In this document: positions 43,580-51,543 of the stretch, piece after piece
Layout: each line of letters opens with the position of its first letter
Numbering within the stretch: the stretch's first letter is position 1
NCBI RefSeq assembly: GCF_017873605.1
Contig: NZ_JAGGKI010000019.1
Coordinates: forward strand, 1 to 64,000
DNA length: 64,000 nucleotides
Source of the DNA: Paenibacillus lactis
Lineage (GTDB): Bacteria > Bacillota > Bacilli > Paenibacillales > Paenibacillaceae
Direction: 5' to 3'
Notes under the pieces: model-generated
The model's input: only the letters and a program-made list of their open reading frames with translations
Told to the model about the DNA's origin: nothing
The model's database searches: none
Program-made: the position numbers and the translations under genes

Positions 43580-43843
43580 TCAATGGGTCAGCTCGGGCAG
43601 CGTTGGATCGGATTCAAGCGTTGACATCGGTTCGGGACGAAGCTCCCCATCCCTTGAATATACTTCGTTTTGAACCGAACGGCTGTATACATCCAGCAGA
43701 ACGGGAGCCGAAGGCGAGTTCAAGGGCTCAAGCTGAACCGACGTCCGTTCCGGAACGCTGCATCCGCTGACGACTGCGATGGTGGTTAGGGTTACAGCAG
43801 CAACCGCGATTCGATTCATGCTGAAGTAAGCTGCTTGTTTCAT
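43580..43843 (-). CDS. small predicted lipoprotein
   Basis: An 87-residue exported protein with a lipobox ending VSGC (Cys28) after a hydrophobic segment (AVAAVTLTTIAVVSGC). The mature part is 59 residues, proline- and serine-rich, without recognised motifs. Start at 43843 is preferred (GGAG ten bases upstream). It may be an envelope-tethered spacer protein. Function unknown. Confidence 0.65.
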   Translation of the reverse strand: MKQAAYFSMNRIAVAAVTLTTIAVVSGCSVPERTSVQLEPLNSPSAPVLLDVYSRSVQNEVYSRDGELRPEPMSTLESDPTLPELTH

Positions 43844-43924
43844 GGAATTCACGCTCCTGTTTATGGAAAAATGGCACTTTTCCTAGTCTGAACCGAAACG
43901 TCCTATTTTATAACGAAAAAACCG

Positions 43925-43953
43925 TTGACAGCCAGCTTGTCTGCTGGTAATAT
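43925..43953 (+). promoter_or_regulatory. tRNA-Val promoter
   Basis: A perfect TTGACA (43925-43930), 17-base spacer, and TAATAT (43948-43953) lie just upstream of the tRNA gene. Confidence 0.75.
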
Positions 43954-43984
43954 ATGAATTACCTCAATTTTTTATTTTATTTCT

Positions 43985-44057
43985 GATCTGTTAGCTCAGC
44001 TGGGAGAGCACCATCTTGACAGGGTGGGGGTCAGTGGTTCGAGCCCACTACAGATCA
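43985..44057 (+). tRNA. tRNA-Val (GAC)
   Basis: A complete cloverleaf: acceptor GATCTGT / ACAGATC, D-arm GCTC...GAGC, anticodon stem CCATC / GGTGG with loop TTGACAG giving anticodon GAC (valine), T-arm AGTGG...CCACT with TTCGAGC. Discriminator A; the 3' CCA is not encoded (TCA follows). Confidence 0.92.
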
Positions 44058-44064
44058 TCACCGA

Positions 44065-44092
44065 GAGCCCTTGCGTAGCAAGGGTTCTTTTG
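44065..44092 (+). terminator. tRNA intrinsic terminator
   Basis: GAGCCCTTGC / GCAAGGGTTC form a ten-bp stem with a three-base loop, followed by TTTTG. Confidence 0.9.
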
Positions 44093-44293
44093 TTTTATCT
44101 CATTCACTCACCAGTCCAGAAATGTCGAATTGGTGCCGAAAGGGTTTTATTGAGGGTAAAGTAAATCTGTTGTTCATTGGGCTTTACCCCATATCTCAAA
44201 CAAATTTGTCGATCCGGGTGAATGGCAGGTTCTTTTCCTGATATGTTTGCGCGGTAAGTTGACACATCACTCATCCCGTTAATCAAATCCCAT

Positions 44294-44323
44294 AAAAAAA
44301 GCACCCGATTAGGTGCTTTTTTT
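44294..44323. terminator. bidirectional terminator
   Basis: AAAAAAAGCACC / GGTGCTTTTTTT around a six-base loop. The T tracts on both strands would allow termination in either direction; it ends transcription of the dihydrofolate-reductase-like gene on the minus strand. Confidence 0.85.
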
Positions 44324-44449
44324 ATATGACACACGATTTCCCGTCAAGGAGTAGAAGGGCACTAGATAAAGCTAAAGTTGTACTTCCTTTGTATTTACAA
44401 ATTCAGCACTCGTAAGTATAGCGCAGCTCTTTCTGGTGCATACAGACTC

Positions 44450-45013
44450 TCAATATATAATCTGATAAGTAGGCACGATCACTCCGCTTTCATAAGACTT
44501 GATGTCAGTTAATTTCAAATTGATTTTCTTCTTGCTGGCTCCAAACAACGGAATGCCTTCACCAAGAATGATGGGATTGACCTTCAAAATCAACGTGTCA
44601 ATCAATTGGTGGTCGAGGAGCTTTCCGGCCAGATTTCCTCCTCCGCATAACCATATTTTTTTCTGCTGATCCGTAGTTTCCTGTTTTAGCCTCGTACAAA
44701 ACGACACCACATCCTCTTTGACAAGCTCCACTTGCTCATTGGATTCAAATTCCATTTGATTCGAGAAAATATAATGCTTCAGTCCAGGATGAGCCGCCTG
44801 CGCAATTCCGGAAGGTTCACCCGGCTTCAATCCATATTGAAATCCATATTCATATGTTTTTCTACCCATCAATACAGCATGATACTGCCGGACACTTTCG
44901 AAGAAATCACCGCCGTCATCCGCATACAGAAATACGGAATCATCCGCAACGCTATTTTTGTCCGCAATGAACAGATCAGCAGTTACGGCAACATGATACA
45001 CCAGTTCAATCAT
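44450..45013 (-). CDS. dihydrofolate reductase family protein (RibD C-terminal type)
   Basis: A 187-residue protein of the RibD C-terminal / dihydrofolate-reductase-like family, an NADPH-binding reductase fold. Segments VLMGRKTYEYG near residue 47 and KIWLCGGGNLAGKLLDHQLID near 120 mark the nucleotide-binding site; a PIILGEGIPLF loop follows. Not the standard housekeeping FolA. Start at 45013 follows AAGGGTGGTATCCT. It stands alone in a gene-poor stretch. Confidence 0.87.
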   Translation of the reverse strand: MIELVYHVAVTADLFIADKNSVADDSVFLYADDGGDFFESVRQYHAVLMGRKTYEYGFQYGLKPGEPSGIAQAAHPGLKHYIFSNQMEFESNEQVELVKEDVVSFCTRLKQETTDQQKKIWLCGGGNLAGKLLDHQLIDTLILKVNPIILGEGIPLFGASKKKINLKLTDIKSYESGVIVPTYQIIY

Positions 45014-45198
45014 AGGATACCACCCTTCTAATGGTCAGTACTTCCACAACATGGAGCCGATTTGATTCTCACTCATTGGTATTTGGTATTTCGACATCGA
45101 GAAGTCGATCCCTGCATTTCCCAAATAAATTATAAACCCAACGCTCTTCGGCAACGGAATCATATCATACACCTTCTTCCTGCGTTCTTATGTAAAAG

Positions 45199-45224
45199 AA
45201 AAAGCCGCCTAAGGGCAGCTTTTT
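45199..45224. terminator. bidirectional hairpin
   Basis: AAAAAGC / GCTTTTT with inner GCC / GGC pairing, between the minus-strand ligase gene and the DHFR-like gene. The neighbouring 45014-45342 stretch contains no gene. Confidence 0.65.
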
Positions 45225-45342
45225 ATCCTTTCAATCTCCTTCAGTTGTATCTCCGTTATAAGTTATTTCAGGTCAAGTAATCCCTTCTATTTTTCCTTAC
45301 AGCCATAGGTTTGATAAGAAGAGGGGATTTTCCTTCTGCTAT

Positions 45343-46200
45343 TCAAATGACAAATTCAACAAACGCCGGCGACCGCAGCATGCCTGCCTTGGTCCAGTTC
45401 CGGGTTTTCACCTTCGCCCGGATCCGTGGTTTCAGGTGAACGAAATTTTTATCCTCACCCGTTACAAGCTGCTGGCTCACTCCGTAAAAGGCTCGTTTGG
45501 CCTTCGGCGGCACGCCCAGCTCGACAATACCAGTCGGCCGCAGACGCCCGTTTTCCGTCATCACAGTCGTTAACCAACCGAATTCTTCTTTCCGGTAGCC
45601 GGTGATAAACACTTCGGCATAGGTCCAATTGATGACCTTCTGCCAGGCTGGTGATCGGCGACTCTCGTACCGGCTGCCCTGAAGCTTCCCGACCATCCCC
45701 TCGAGCTCCTGGGCCCTCATTTGCCCAAACAGTGCCTCTCCTGCTCCCTCCACAAAGGGTATGATACCGAAGTGTCTGTTCGGCATGCTGATGCCTGCCA
45801 GAATCTCTTTACGCCTCAGCAGGGGCAACTCTCGAAGGTCCTGCCCCTTGTATCTCAGGATGTCGAACGCAACATAGGTCACTGGCGATATGTCCATTAG
45901 CTGCCGGATACGCTGCTCCTTCTTGGCCTGGAACCGGGTCATGACGTTTTCGAAGTCAACCAGCCCCGTCTGCGGATCGGTACAAGCAACCTCACCATCC
46001 AGAAGGATATCATGTTCAAACGGCTTCAGAAGCTCGGGATACTGCCGCGTGCAGCATGTCTCATGCCGGGTATACAACTGGATTCGGCCGTCCTCCTGGG
46101 AGAACAGGAGCCGGTGCCCGTCGATTTTGGGCTCAAATATATAATCATTGTGGCTAAATGGGCCACTTGCTGTCTCTAATAACATCGGGCTAATAAACAT
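45343..46200 (-). CDS. ATP-dependent DNA ligase, stand-alone
   Basis: A 285-residue ATP-dependent DNA ligase of the LigD/Ku-associated type. The adenylation motif EPKIDGHR carries Lys25, followed by LLDGEVACTDPQTG (motif III region), LEGMVGKLQGSRYESRRS (motif IV/V region) and a short OB-like C-terminal part. No polymerase or phosphoesterase domain is fused, and no ku gene is in the window. Start at 46200 follows GAGAGGTGTTCCT. It may seal breaks in non-homologous end joining if a ku gene exists elsewhere. Confidence 0.88.
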   Translation of the reverse strand: MFISPMLLETASGPFSHNDYIFEPKIDGHRLLFSQEDGRIQLYTRHETCCTRQYPELLKPFEHDILLDGEVACTDPQTGLVDFENVMTRFQAKKEQRIRQLMDISPVTYVAFDILRYKGQDLRELPLLRRKEILAGISMPNRHFGIIPFVEGAGEALFGQMRAQELEGMVGKLQGSRYESRRSPAWQKVINWTYAEVFITGYRKEEFGWLTTVMTENGRLRPTGIVELGVPPKAKRAFYGVSQQLVTGEDKNFVHLKPRIRAKVKTRNWTKAGMLRSPAFVEFVI

Positions 46201-46682
46201 AGGAACACCTCTCCATCGATTATACCTTTTGGCATGTTCTATGAGAGGCGGTAAGTATTGTAAATCACAACATGAATATCATCCAAAACTCTTTGTTCGG
46301 GAACAGCACGAATGGACGACAATCTTTAACCAATCCTTTCAGCGGGGGGGATCAAGTATAAAGAGGCTAGACCGTCATTCTCACACCACACTTGCAGCAG
46401 GAAACTGAAGAAGTATTCGGAGTTAAGTTTATACATTAATGATCACAAAGATTTGTTGGCACGTGCTCATATCCCCCATTTCACAGTTGATAGGGATTTA
46501 GGGACAAGAGGGTAACAAAAGACGGCTCTGCTCTCCTTTTTGATCCATTTTCTTTGGACTCATCTGCCCTCATTCCTATGCGTCTAGTATCATACCGAAT
46601 GCCGTATATACCTTCGTAGCTGTTATAATTACCTTATAGTAATTGAATCCGAATCCAAAGATAATTCTGGAGGTTTCTCAAA
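46201..46682. other. intergenic, about 480 bases, no gene seen
   Basis: Gene-poor AT-rich sequence with no terminator or repeat I could identify. An 86-codon plus-strand open frame starting at 46148 lacks a ribosome binding site. Confidence 0.5.
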
Positions 46683-46772
46683 ATGAAACTTATCACTCTG
46701 GTTTTTCCATTTATAGCCACGATACTGCTCGTATGGATTGTTATGATCCTCTTAAAGCGCATGAAAAAATAA
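46683..46772 (+). CDS. 29-residue single-span membrane peptide
   Basis: A short frame starting MKLITLVFPFIATILL and ending KRMKK. A hydrophobic span of about 20 residues followed by basic residues fits a membrane peptide. GGAGG lies nine bases before the ATG, the best evidence for translation. I do not recognise it. It lies alone in a gene-poor zone together with the frameshifted small membrane gene downstream. Confidence 0.5.
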   Translation: MKLITLVFPFIATILLVWIVMILLKRMKK

Positions 46773-47128
46773 AAAACTCACAACTGAACCATCCCGACGG
46801 GGTACTTATTCGTATGTAGCTATGACCATGAACTATTTCTTTGTCCTGTACAGCTCTCCAAAAGTGACTCCTTTCTATCCCTCCGATGGGTCAATAATTA
46901 GAAGAACAATCCCATGCAAAACCGTTTCTTAAACGCTCTAACCCTTATCCCCCTTCTTATAGCTTCCTAATCCTTATTCTTCTTCCTTCACATCGCCCTT
47001 CCTCAAGAAATCTGACGGCAAGGCTGCATCCATTATTAATCACCGAAACAACTTCCTCAAAAATGCATAACCAATCCCGCTTAACAGGCGTTCTAAACGA
47101 TAAAGAGTATGGCGGGAGGAACTCAATC
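46773..47128. other. intergenic, about 350 bases, no gene seen
   Basis: No promoter, terminator or gene could be supported here. Confidence 0.45.
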
Positions 47129-47340
47129 ATGGATCTGCTCTTATATGCAGGTATTGCTTGCATCCTGGTAACGGGGCTCTTATCTGGCGCATGGACGACG
47201 GGATACCAGCAAAGGGGGAACTTTTATGCGGATTCGAAGGATGATCGGACATCAAAAAAGAAAGCGGCCAATGGGTTCTTTATAGCCGAGCCGGGATCGT
47301 ATTACTATCAGCGGCCGGGATTGTGTATCTTTTTAAATGA
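47129..47340 (+). pseudogene. small two-span membrane protein (DUF5316-like), frameshifted
   Basis: Start MDLLLYAGIACILVTGLLSG follows GGGAGG. The first hydrophobic segment and the hydrophilic RGNFYADSKDDRTSKK stretch resemble DUF5316 proteins, which end in a second membrane span. In this frame the continuation is a poor sequence (NGFFIAEPGSYYY). One base inserted in the six-A run at 47254-47259 would instead give SRAGIVLLSAAGIVYLFK and a stop at 47338-47340, a proper second span. So the gene is either a pseudogene, a sequencing error in a homopolymer, or slippage-expressed. Confidence 0.6.
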
Positions 47341-47462
47341 TCATAAAAGCACCCCCGCTTCCACATAACCATTTAATGTTCCAACGATCCTGCTCCTCAC
47401 CTACTTTCCAGCCTATTATGGATCCTTCAAAAAAAGATTGTTAGGTGTATCCATAACAAACA

Positions 47463-47488
47463 GGAGCCGGATACATGCATCCGGCTCC
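47463..47488 (-). terminator. agr operon terminator
   Basis: GGAGCCGGAT / ATCCGGCTCC form a ten-bp stem about 50 bases past agrD; the minus strand continues TGTTTGTT. Strong stem, modest T tract. Confidence 0.75.
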
Positions 47489-47536
47489 TTGTCAGGATGT
47501 TTCAAGGGGAGACAGCAGGAGTCCCCTGCCGTCACT

Positions 47537-47677
47537 TCATTTCAGCAATTCTTCCGGTGTCTCGCCGCGGTACACAAATAAAGGGCTTGCGGAATTGACA
47601 ACAAACACCGAAACCATCGTCAGGGCCGATGCGACACCGCTATAGAAGCGGTGTTTCGCTTTGCCGATCCGGGACAT
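47537..47677 (-). CDS. agrD: AgrD-like cyclic peptide signal precursor (Ser type)
   Basis: A 46-residue precursor. An N-terminal amphipathic part (MSRIGKAKHRFYSGVAS) precedes a hydrophobic stretch and the signal region SASPLFVY, then the charged C-terminal RGETPEELLK whose P-E-E-L matches the AgrB recognition tail. AgrD precursors normally contain a cysteine for a thiolactone; there is none here. Ser31 would give a lactone, with ring Ser31-Pro-Leu-Phe-Val or one residue longer. Serine-based agr-type peptides are known (Staphylococcus intermedius, Enterococcus Fsr). The ATG follows GGAGGAGG, and the gene overlaps agrB by 38 bases, the usual agrBD arrangement. Confidence 0.78.
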   Translation of the reverse strand: MSRIGKAKHRFYSGVASALTMVSVFVVNSASPLFVYRGETPEELLK

Positions 47678-48206
47678 AAGAGCCTCCTCCTCTCCATTGA
47701 ACTAAACTGACCGCTTGGATGAAAAATACGATCGCTAACGTTGGAGATTGAATCACAATATTCACCGCCACAATCAAACAGCTGATCAGGCGAAGTTTAG
47801 GGTAATGCACGCTGGATATACGGGATTGGTCCTTAATTCGGCTCGGGGCAAAGCGGATGACAAGCAGCAAGCTTGCCAAGTTCAGAAGTTGTATGTATAA
47901 AAGGCCCGGCTCGAGAAAGGACACCAGGGTGAACAATCCGGTTGTCACGGCAATGCATGCGGCTCCGGATTTCAAATGCATCCCTCCCGAGAACTGCCGC
48001 AGGACGGCAAAGCCGATCAGGGATAGAGCCGCCTGCCCCGTATTGCCGGTCAACCATGCGATCAGCATCGTTAGCGATACGATCAGCACCACATTTAACA
48101 CAATGGCAACAGCATGTGCCAAGACGGGGAGAGTCGATTTATGGTCGGGTACTTGTCGTTTGATCCTCTCTGCGATCCGTTTGGCGGTTTCCTCTAACAA
48201 CATGGC
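47640..48206 (-). CDS. agrB: AgrB-like accessory gene regulator protease
   Basis: A 188-residue polytopic membrane peptidase, the length of AgrB (about 189), which cleaves the AgrD C-terminus and forms the cyclic peptide. The catalytic pair is intact: FSGGMHLKSGAAC puts His76 and Cys83 seven residues apart, as His77 and Cys84 in Staphylococcus aureus. About five or six hydrophobic segments follow. Start at 48206 follows GGAGGAGCGG. It overlaps the upstream membrane protein gene by 68 bases and agrD by 38. Confidence 0.88.
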   Translation of the reverse strand, partial: AMLLEETAKRIAERIKRQVPDHKSTLPVLAHAVAIVLNVVLIVSLTMLIAWLTGNTGQAALSLIGFAVLRQFSGGMHLKSGAACIAVTTGLFTLVSFLEPGLLYIQLLNLASLLLVIRFAPSRIKDQSRISSVHYPKLRLISCLIVAVNIVIQSPTLAIVFFIQAVSLVQWRGGGSYVPDRQSETPLL

Positions 48207-48822
48207 GATCCCGCTCCTCCGATTGGATGGCATAGTACAAGAAGATTCCAAAAGTACTGGCAAAGAAAACAAAATGAAGCCACAAATGGTTCAGATAAAA
48301 CAAGATGGCGACCAAGACGAGCACGATCGCGATGAGGACAATCAAGAGAACATGCTCGAATTTCAAACGTGTCCTCTCGATATTAAAATGAAAGCCGATA
48401 CCGAGTTTATACATGACCCAGGCGGCCAACAGTCCTGTTCCTGCACTCAGCACCTGAAGAATGTATCCGTCAACATGATCGGTTTGCACAGTCTCAACCG
48501 AGCCGAATATCAAGGACAAATAGGCAACCTGAATCACGGCATACAGCATGTAACCGATCATCGTGCAAACGGCAGACCAGATGACAGGAATCTTGATAAT
48601 GGTCGAGTATAAGAACAGGAAGATCAGAAGGGTAATTAACGGAACTAGAAAATCCAAATGATACTCATTGCGCAAGATCAGGCTTTGAACATTCGCCAAG
48701 GTCATAACCAGCAGAGCTTGACCCAGGTGCTGGGATATGGGGATCCGCAGCAGGCTCATGATCAGCCAATGAATCGCCAGTGTTTCTAATGTTGAAAAAA
48801 ACATAAATAAGACAGCTTCCAT
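48139..48822 (-). CDS. membrane protein resembling the sensor half of AgrC, no kinase
   Basis: A 227-residue protein with about six or seven hydrophobic segments and a short hydrophilic tail (RHVVRGNRQTDRREDQ). Its layout resembles the N-terminal membrane sensor of AgrC-type histidine kinases. No DHp or ATPase region follows: the frame stops at 48139, and no kinase is encoded downstream. Start at 48822, GGAGG eleven bases upstream. It overlaps agrB by 68 bases, so the three genes form one tightly packed unit. It could be a kinase-less receptor, an export helper or an immunity-type protein; only position and topology support these. Confidence 0.7.
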   Translation of the reverse strand: MEAVLFMFFSTLETLAIHWLIMSLLRIPISQHLGQALLVMTLANVQSLILRNEYHLDFLVPLITLLIFLFLYSTIIKIPVIWSAVCTMIGYMLYAVIQVAYLSLIFGSVETVQTDHVDGYILQVLSAGTGLLAAWVMYKLGIGFHFNIERTRLKFEHVLLIVLIAIVLVLVAILFYLNHLWLHFVFFASTFGIFLYYAIQSEERDRHVVRGNRQTDRREDQTTSTRP

Positions 48823-49557
48823 ACAGGACAATTCCTCCTTGCAGCTTAAGAATGGTTAAATGATTCTACGCCACTCCTCAACCCGAACCCTGGAGCCTGC
48901 CAACAATCCCACCACCGAATTCGTGATGCCGGCTGAAGAAAAGACATGTGGATATCGAATCGAGACGTCACATATGATGCATGTTCTTGAGGCCTATTCC
49001 GGTGGCGACTACCGCTTTCTTAAAAATGCCGGGAATCTCTGATGGAAAGCACAAATCAATAAACATGTATCGATGTTGAAGTTTGGCATAAATGTTAGCT
49101 TGTCCAGAACATATTCCATTGAACTGACCCTGACGACCCTCACTTCATTCACTGTGAAAATCTAAGTATGATTATATAAGGCAATGCTGCAGATTTAACA
49201 GGTAATTTAATACAAATGTGGCGTCAGAAGAGCAATCTGTAGAAATGTATCCCTCTCGGAAGACGAAGAAGATGATTTCGTGAAGGCTGAAACCATGGAG
49301 CGTGAAATGATGTTGGTAAATATAAAAGATGCAAACCGGTTGCAAGAGACTTAGCAGGATATCCTTATACCTATTATACAAGAACATGTGTTCCCATTCA
49401 ATCCTATTCAATCTTTTTGCACGAACAATTTCACATCTGGAAAATACCGTATCTGCACAATAACTACCGCCGAGATGGGCTTCTCGGCTTGCGTTCAGCC
49501 CGGTGGATAGGAGATAGCTTAGTATCGCTTATCCCATTTATCAGTTACGATATAAAG
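48823..49557. other. intergenic, about 730 bases, no gene seen
   Basis: Upstream of the agr unit. A 79-codon minus-strand frame at 49172-49411 lacks a ribosome binding site. The agr promoter must lie near the left end but I could not assign it with confidence. Confidence 0.5.
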
Positions 49558-49595
49558 AAAAAGTGCCCTGAAGCACGACTCTGCTTCTAGGACAC
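49558..49595 (-). terminator. terminator after ABC exporter operon
   Basis: On the minus strand GTGTCCTAGAAGC / GCTTCAGGGCAC form an imperfect stem followed by five T residues. It lies beyond the ABC permease, whose 3' end runs into the convergent plus-strand gene. Confidence 0.7.
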
Positions 49596-49624
49596 CCGAT
49601 TTCATTTGAAAGGCGTGTTCATAT

Positions 49625-49915
49625 ATGCGTTTCCGAAAATCCGCCGCCATCCTTTTTCTCTTGGCCATTCTCCTGTCCGGCATCGGAACAAGCTATGCCA
49701 TGGATTCCCGCCCGATCGACAACGAAACGGAACAGAGGCTCCGTGACGCCTATAACCTGGAGGCACCGACAGAGGACCTGTTGCCCAGCTTCCGGAGCGA
49801 GGGTGACTTCGGATTTACTCCGGATGCTCCCCTCTTCCTGCCCGAACTCATGAAATATACCTTCCATCCCATTCTGATCTTCATTCAAGAATGCTTGTTC
49901 GGCCGGCCTTGGTGA
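49625..49915 (+). CDS. small exported protein, unknown
   Basis: A 96-residue protein with a signal peptide (MRFRKSAAILFLLAILLSG then SYAMD). The mature part is acidic with DNETEQRLRDAYNLEAPTED and a hydrophobic C-terminal YTFHPILIFIQECLF. It is preceded by AAAGG. Its last 35 bases overlap the 3' end of the convergent ABC permease gene. I do not recognise it. Confidence 0.55.
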   Translation: MRFRKSAAILFLLAILLSGIGTSYAMDSRPIDNETEQRLRDAYNLEAPTEDLLPSFRSEGDFGFTPDAPLFLPELMKYTFHPILIFIQECLFGRPW

Positions 49916-51542
49916 AAAGCTTCGTCCACAGCCATCCGTTCGCGAACAGCAGCAGAAGGATATAGGCCGGAGCTCCGAACGGAACCGTGCTGCTGGCATA
50001 ATGCAATCCTCCAAGTCCGCCCAGCACCGGAAATGACAGCAACACGATCCAGCCGTCTTTTTGCTGGGTAACGCTAAAGGCTCTCGCAAACGGCGGCGTC
50101 CGCAGCATGGCTTTGGCAGCTACAGGAATGAGCGCAAGCCCGGTCAGCAGGATGATGACCAAATCCCAAACGATCCGCATGCCGAACAGGCTCAGGAAGA
50201 TCGCAGCATTGACCGCAAACAGCGGCAAAAACATTTTCACGGCATACGCCTTGAGCGTTCCCCTGTAGAGAGGTCCCAGCGATGAGAGCGGTGCTGCGCG
50301 AAATAGCCAGAACGCTTTTGGTTTACCGGAGTATTTCAGCATCATCACGGTCGTTATGACCATGACCAGCATAGCGTATAGGACGTAAAAGGATGACCCC
50401 GACCGGATTTCCGCCAGTGTCGAGCCCCTGAGCGCCGTAAAGAAAAACAAATAGGGCAAAATCATCGATAAGCCGAGCGAAGGATAAACCTTAAGCTTAA
50501 ATTCCCGTTCGCTCTTCATCATGCTGGCCGACAATCGGAAGCATGCCTGTTCTTCACGCGTCCTGCAGAACCATCTGGCAAGCGCCCGGTCCGCGCGTCC
50601 CCGTTCCTTTCCCGATCCCGCGTCACTGTGCGACAGCTTCTCCAGAAATAATTCAAATGACGGGATATAGCGGAGATAGATAAGCAGCAGCGCGACAGGG
50701 CCGGCTACGGCCATAAGCGAGAAAGCGATAATCCAAGGGTCCGTTTCCCCGCCAAGCAGCCACGCAAACGGGGCCGCGAACCAAACCGGTGGAAGCAGCA
50801 GCTGCCACCAAGCCGGCGTAAATGAAATATTGAAATCAACCAGCTCGAACGAACGGATCACGAACTGATAACCGATGGCTATGACCGCGGACAGGCCAAT
50901 CTGAACGTAATTGATCAAATCCTTGAGCTTTTCCCCGTCCCAGTACTTGAGCAGCAGCAGATAAACAAGCGTCGTAACCGCCAAGATGAGGAGATTCATC
51001 AGAATAAGCTCGATAAGATAAATCAGGAAGAACATCACGCCGTTGATCAATAAGCCGGTCACGAGCGAAGCGGCCGACAGCGAGGCTGTGAGCAGCAGCA
51101 TATATATGCCCGCATGGATGGATCTTGCAAGACCGACCGTACGCCCGTCTACCGGCTTCGTCATGAGTATGCTCCGGTCGCGCACATCCAGCAGCACCGA
51201 CGAAAAGTCCGAAATCATGGAGGTCATAATGAAAAACATGAGGATGGCAGCCACGACACTCATTGCCATCATATAGTTTGGATCGCTAATGTACACGAAC
51301 GGCGCGAGTACGATCCCCATCAAGCCGTACAGCCACAGGGATCGAATGAACAGGTTCTTATCCGCATCTTCCTCCTTCCGGTTCGTATTCGATAAGATGA
51401 TGGGCACCCGGCGCGAATCCATCAGCAGCTTCACCTGCAAAATGCGGCGCAGCATCCCGTAATCGGCACCCATTCGGGTCAGGATCCCTTTGAATTTATC
51501 CAGCAGCAGCAGCGTCCGAAAGGACGGTTCCTGCGGCAGCAT
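49881..51542 (-). CDS. ABC-2 type exporter permease
   Basis: A 553-residue membrane protein with about twelve hydrophobic segments, an unfused ABC-2 type permease of the putative ABC exporter class (YthQ-like). It pairs with the ATPase gene just upstream; its ATG at 51542 begins immediately after the ATPase stop, with GGGAGG upstream. An earlier in-frame start at 51593 would overlap the ATPase. Cargo is unknown. It is the last gene of a TetR-GNAT-ABC operon and ends convergently with the small exported protein gene. Confidence 0.82.
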   Translation of the reverse strand: MLPQEPSFRTLLLLDKFKGILTRMGADYGMLRRILQVKLLMDSRRVPIILSNTNRKEEDADKNLFIRSLWLYGLMGIVLAPFVYISDPNYMMAMSVVAAILMFFIMTSMISDFSSVLLDVRDRSILMTKPVDGRTVGLARSIHAGIYMLLLTASLSAASLVTGLLINGVMFFLIYLIELILMNLLILAVTTLVYLLLLKYWDGEKLKDLINYVQIGLSAVIAIGYQFVIRSFELVDFNISFTPAWWQLLLPPVWFAAPFAWLLGGETDPWIIAFSLMAVAGPVALLLIYLRYIPSFELFLEKLSHSDAGSGKERGRADRALARWFCRTREEQACFRLSASMMKSEREFKLKVYPSLGLSMILPYLFFFTALRGSTLAEIRSGSSFYVLYAMLVMVITTVMMLKYSGKPKAFWLFRAAPLSSLGPLYRGTLKAYAVKMFLPLFAVNAAIFLSLFGMRIVWDLVIILLTGLALIPVAAKAMLRTPPFARAFSVTQQKDGWIVLLSFPVLGGLGGLHYASSTVPFGAPAYILLLLFANGWLWTKLFTKAGRTSILE

Positions 51543-51543
51543 A

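Noticed and set aside
44104-44334. 76-codon minus-strand frame next to the tRNA
   Set aside because: Its start lies inside a bidirectional terminator and no ribosome binding site supports an internal start.
49172-49411. 79-codon minus-strand frame upstream of the agr unit
   Set aside because: No ribosome binding site; AT-rich shadow frame with no recognisable domain.
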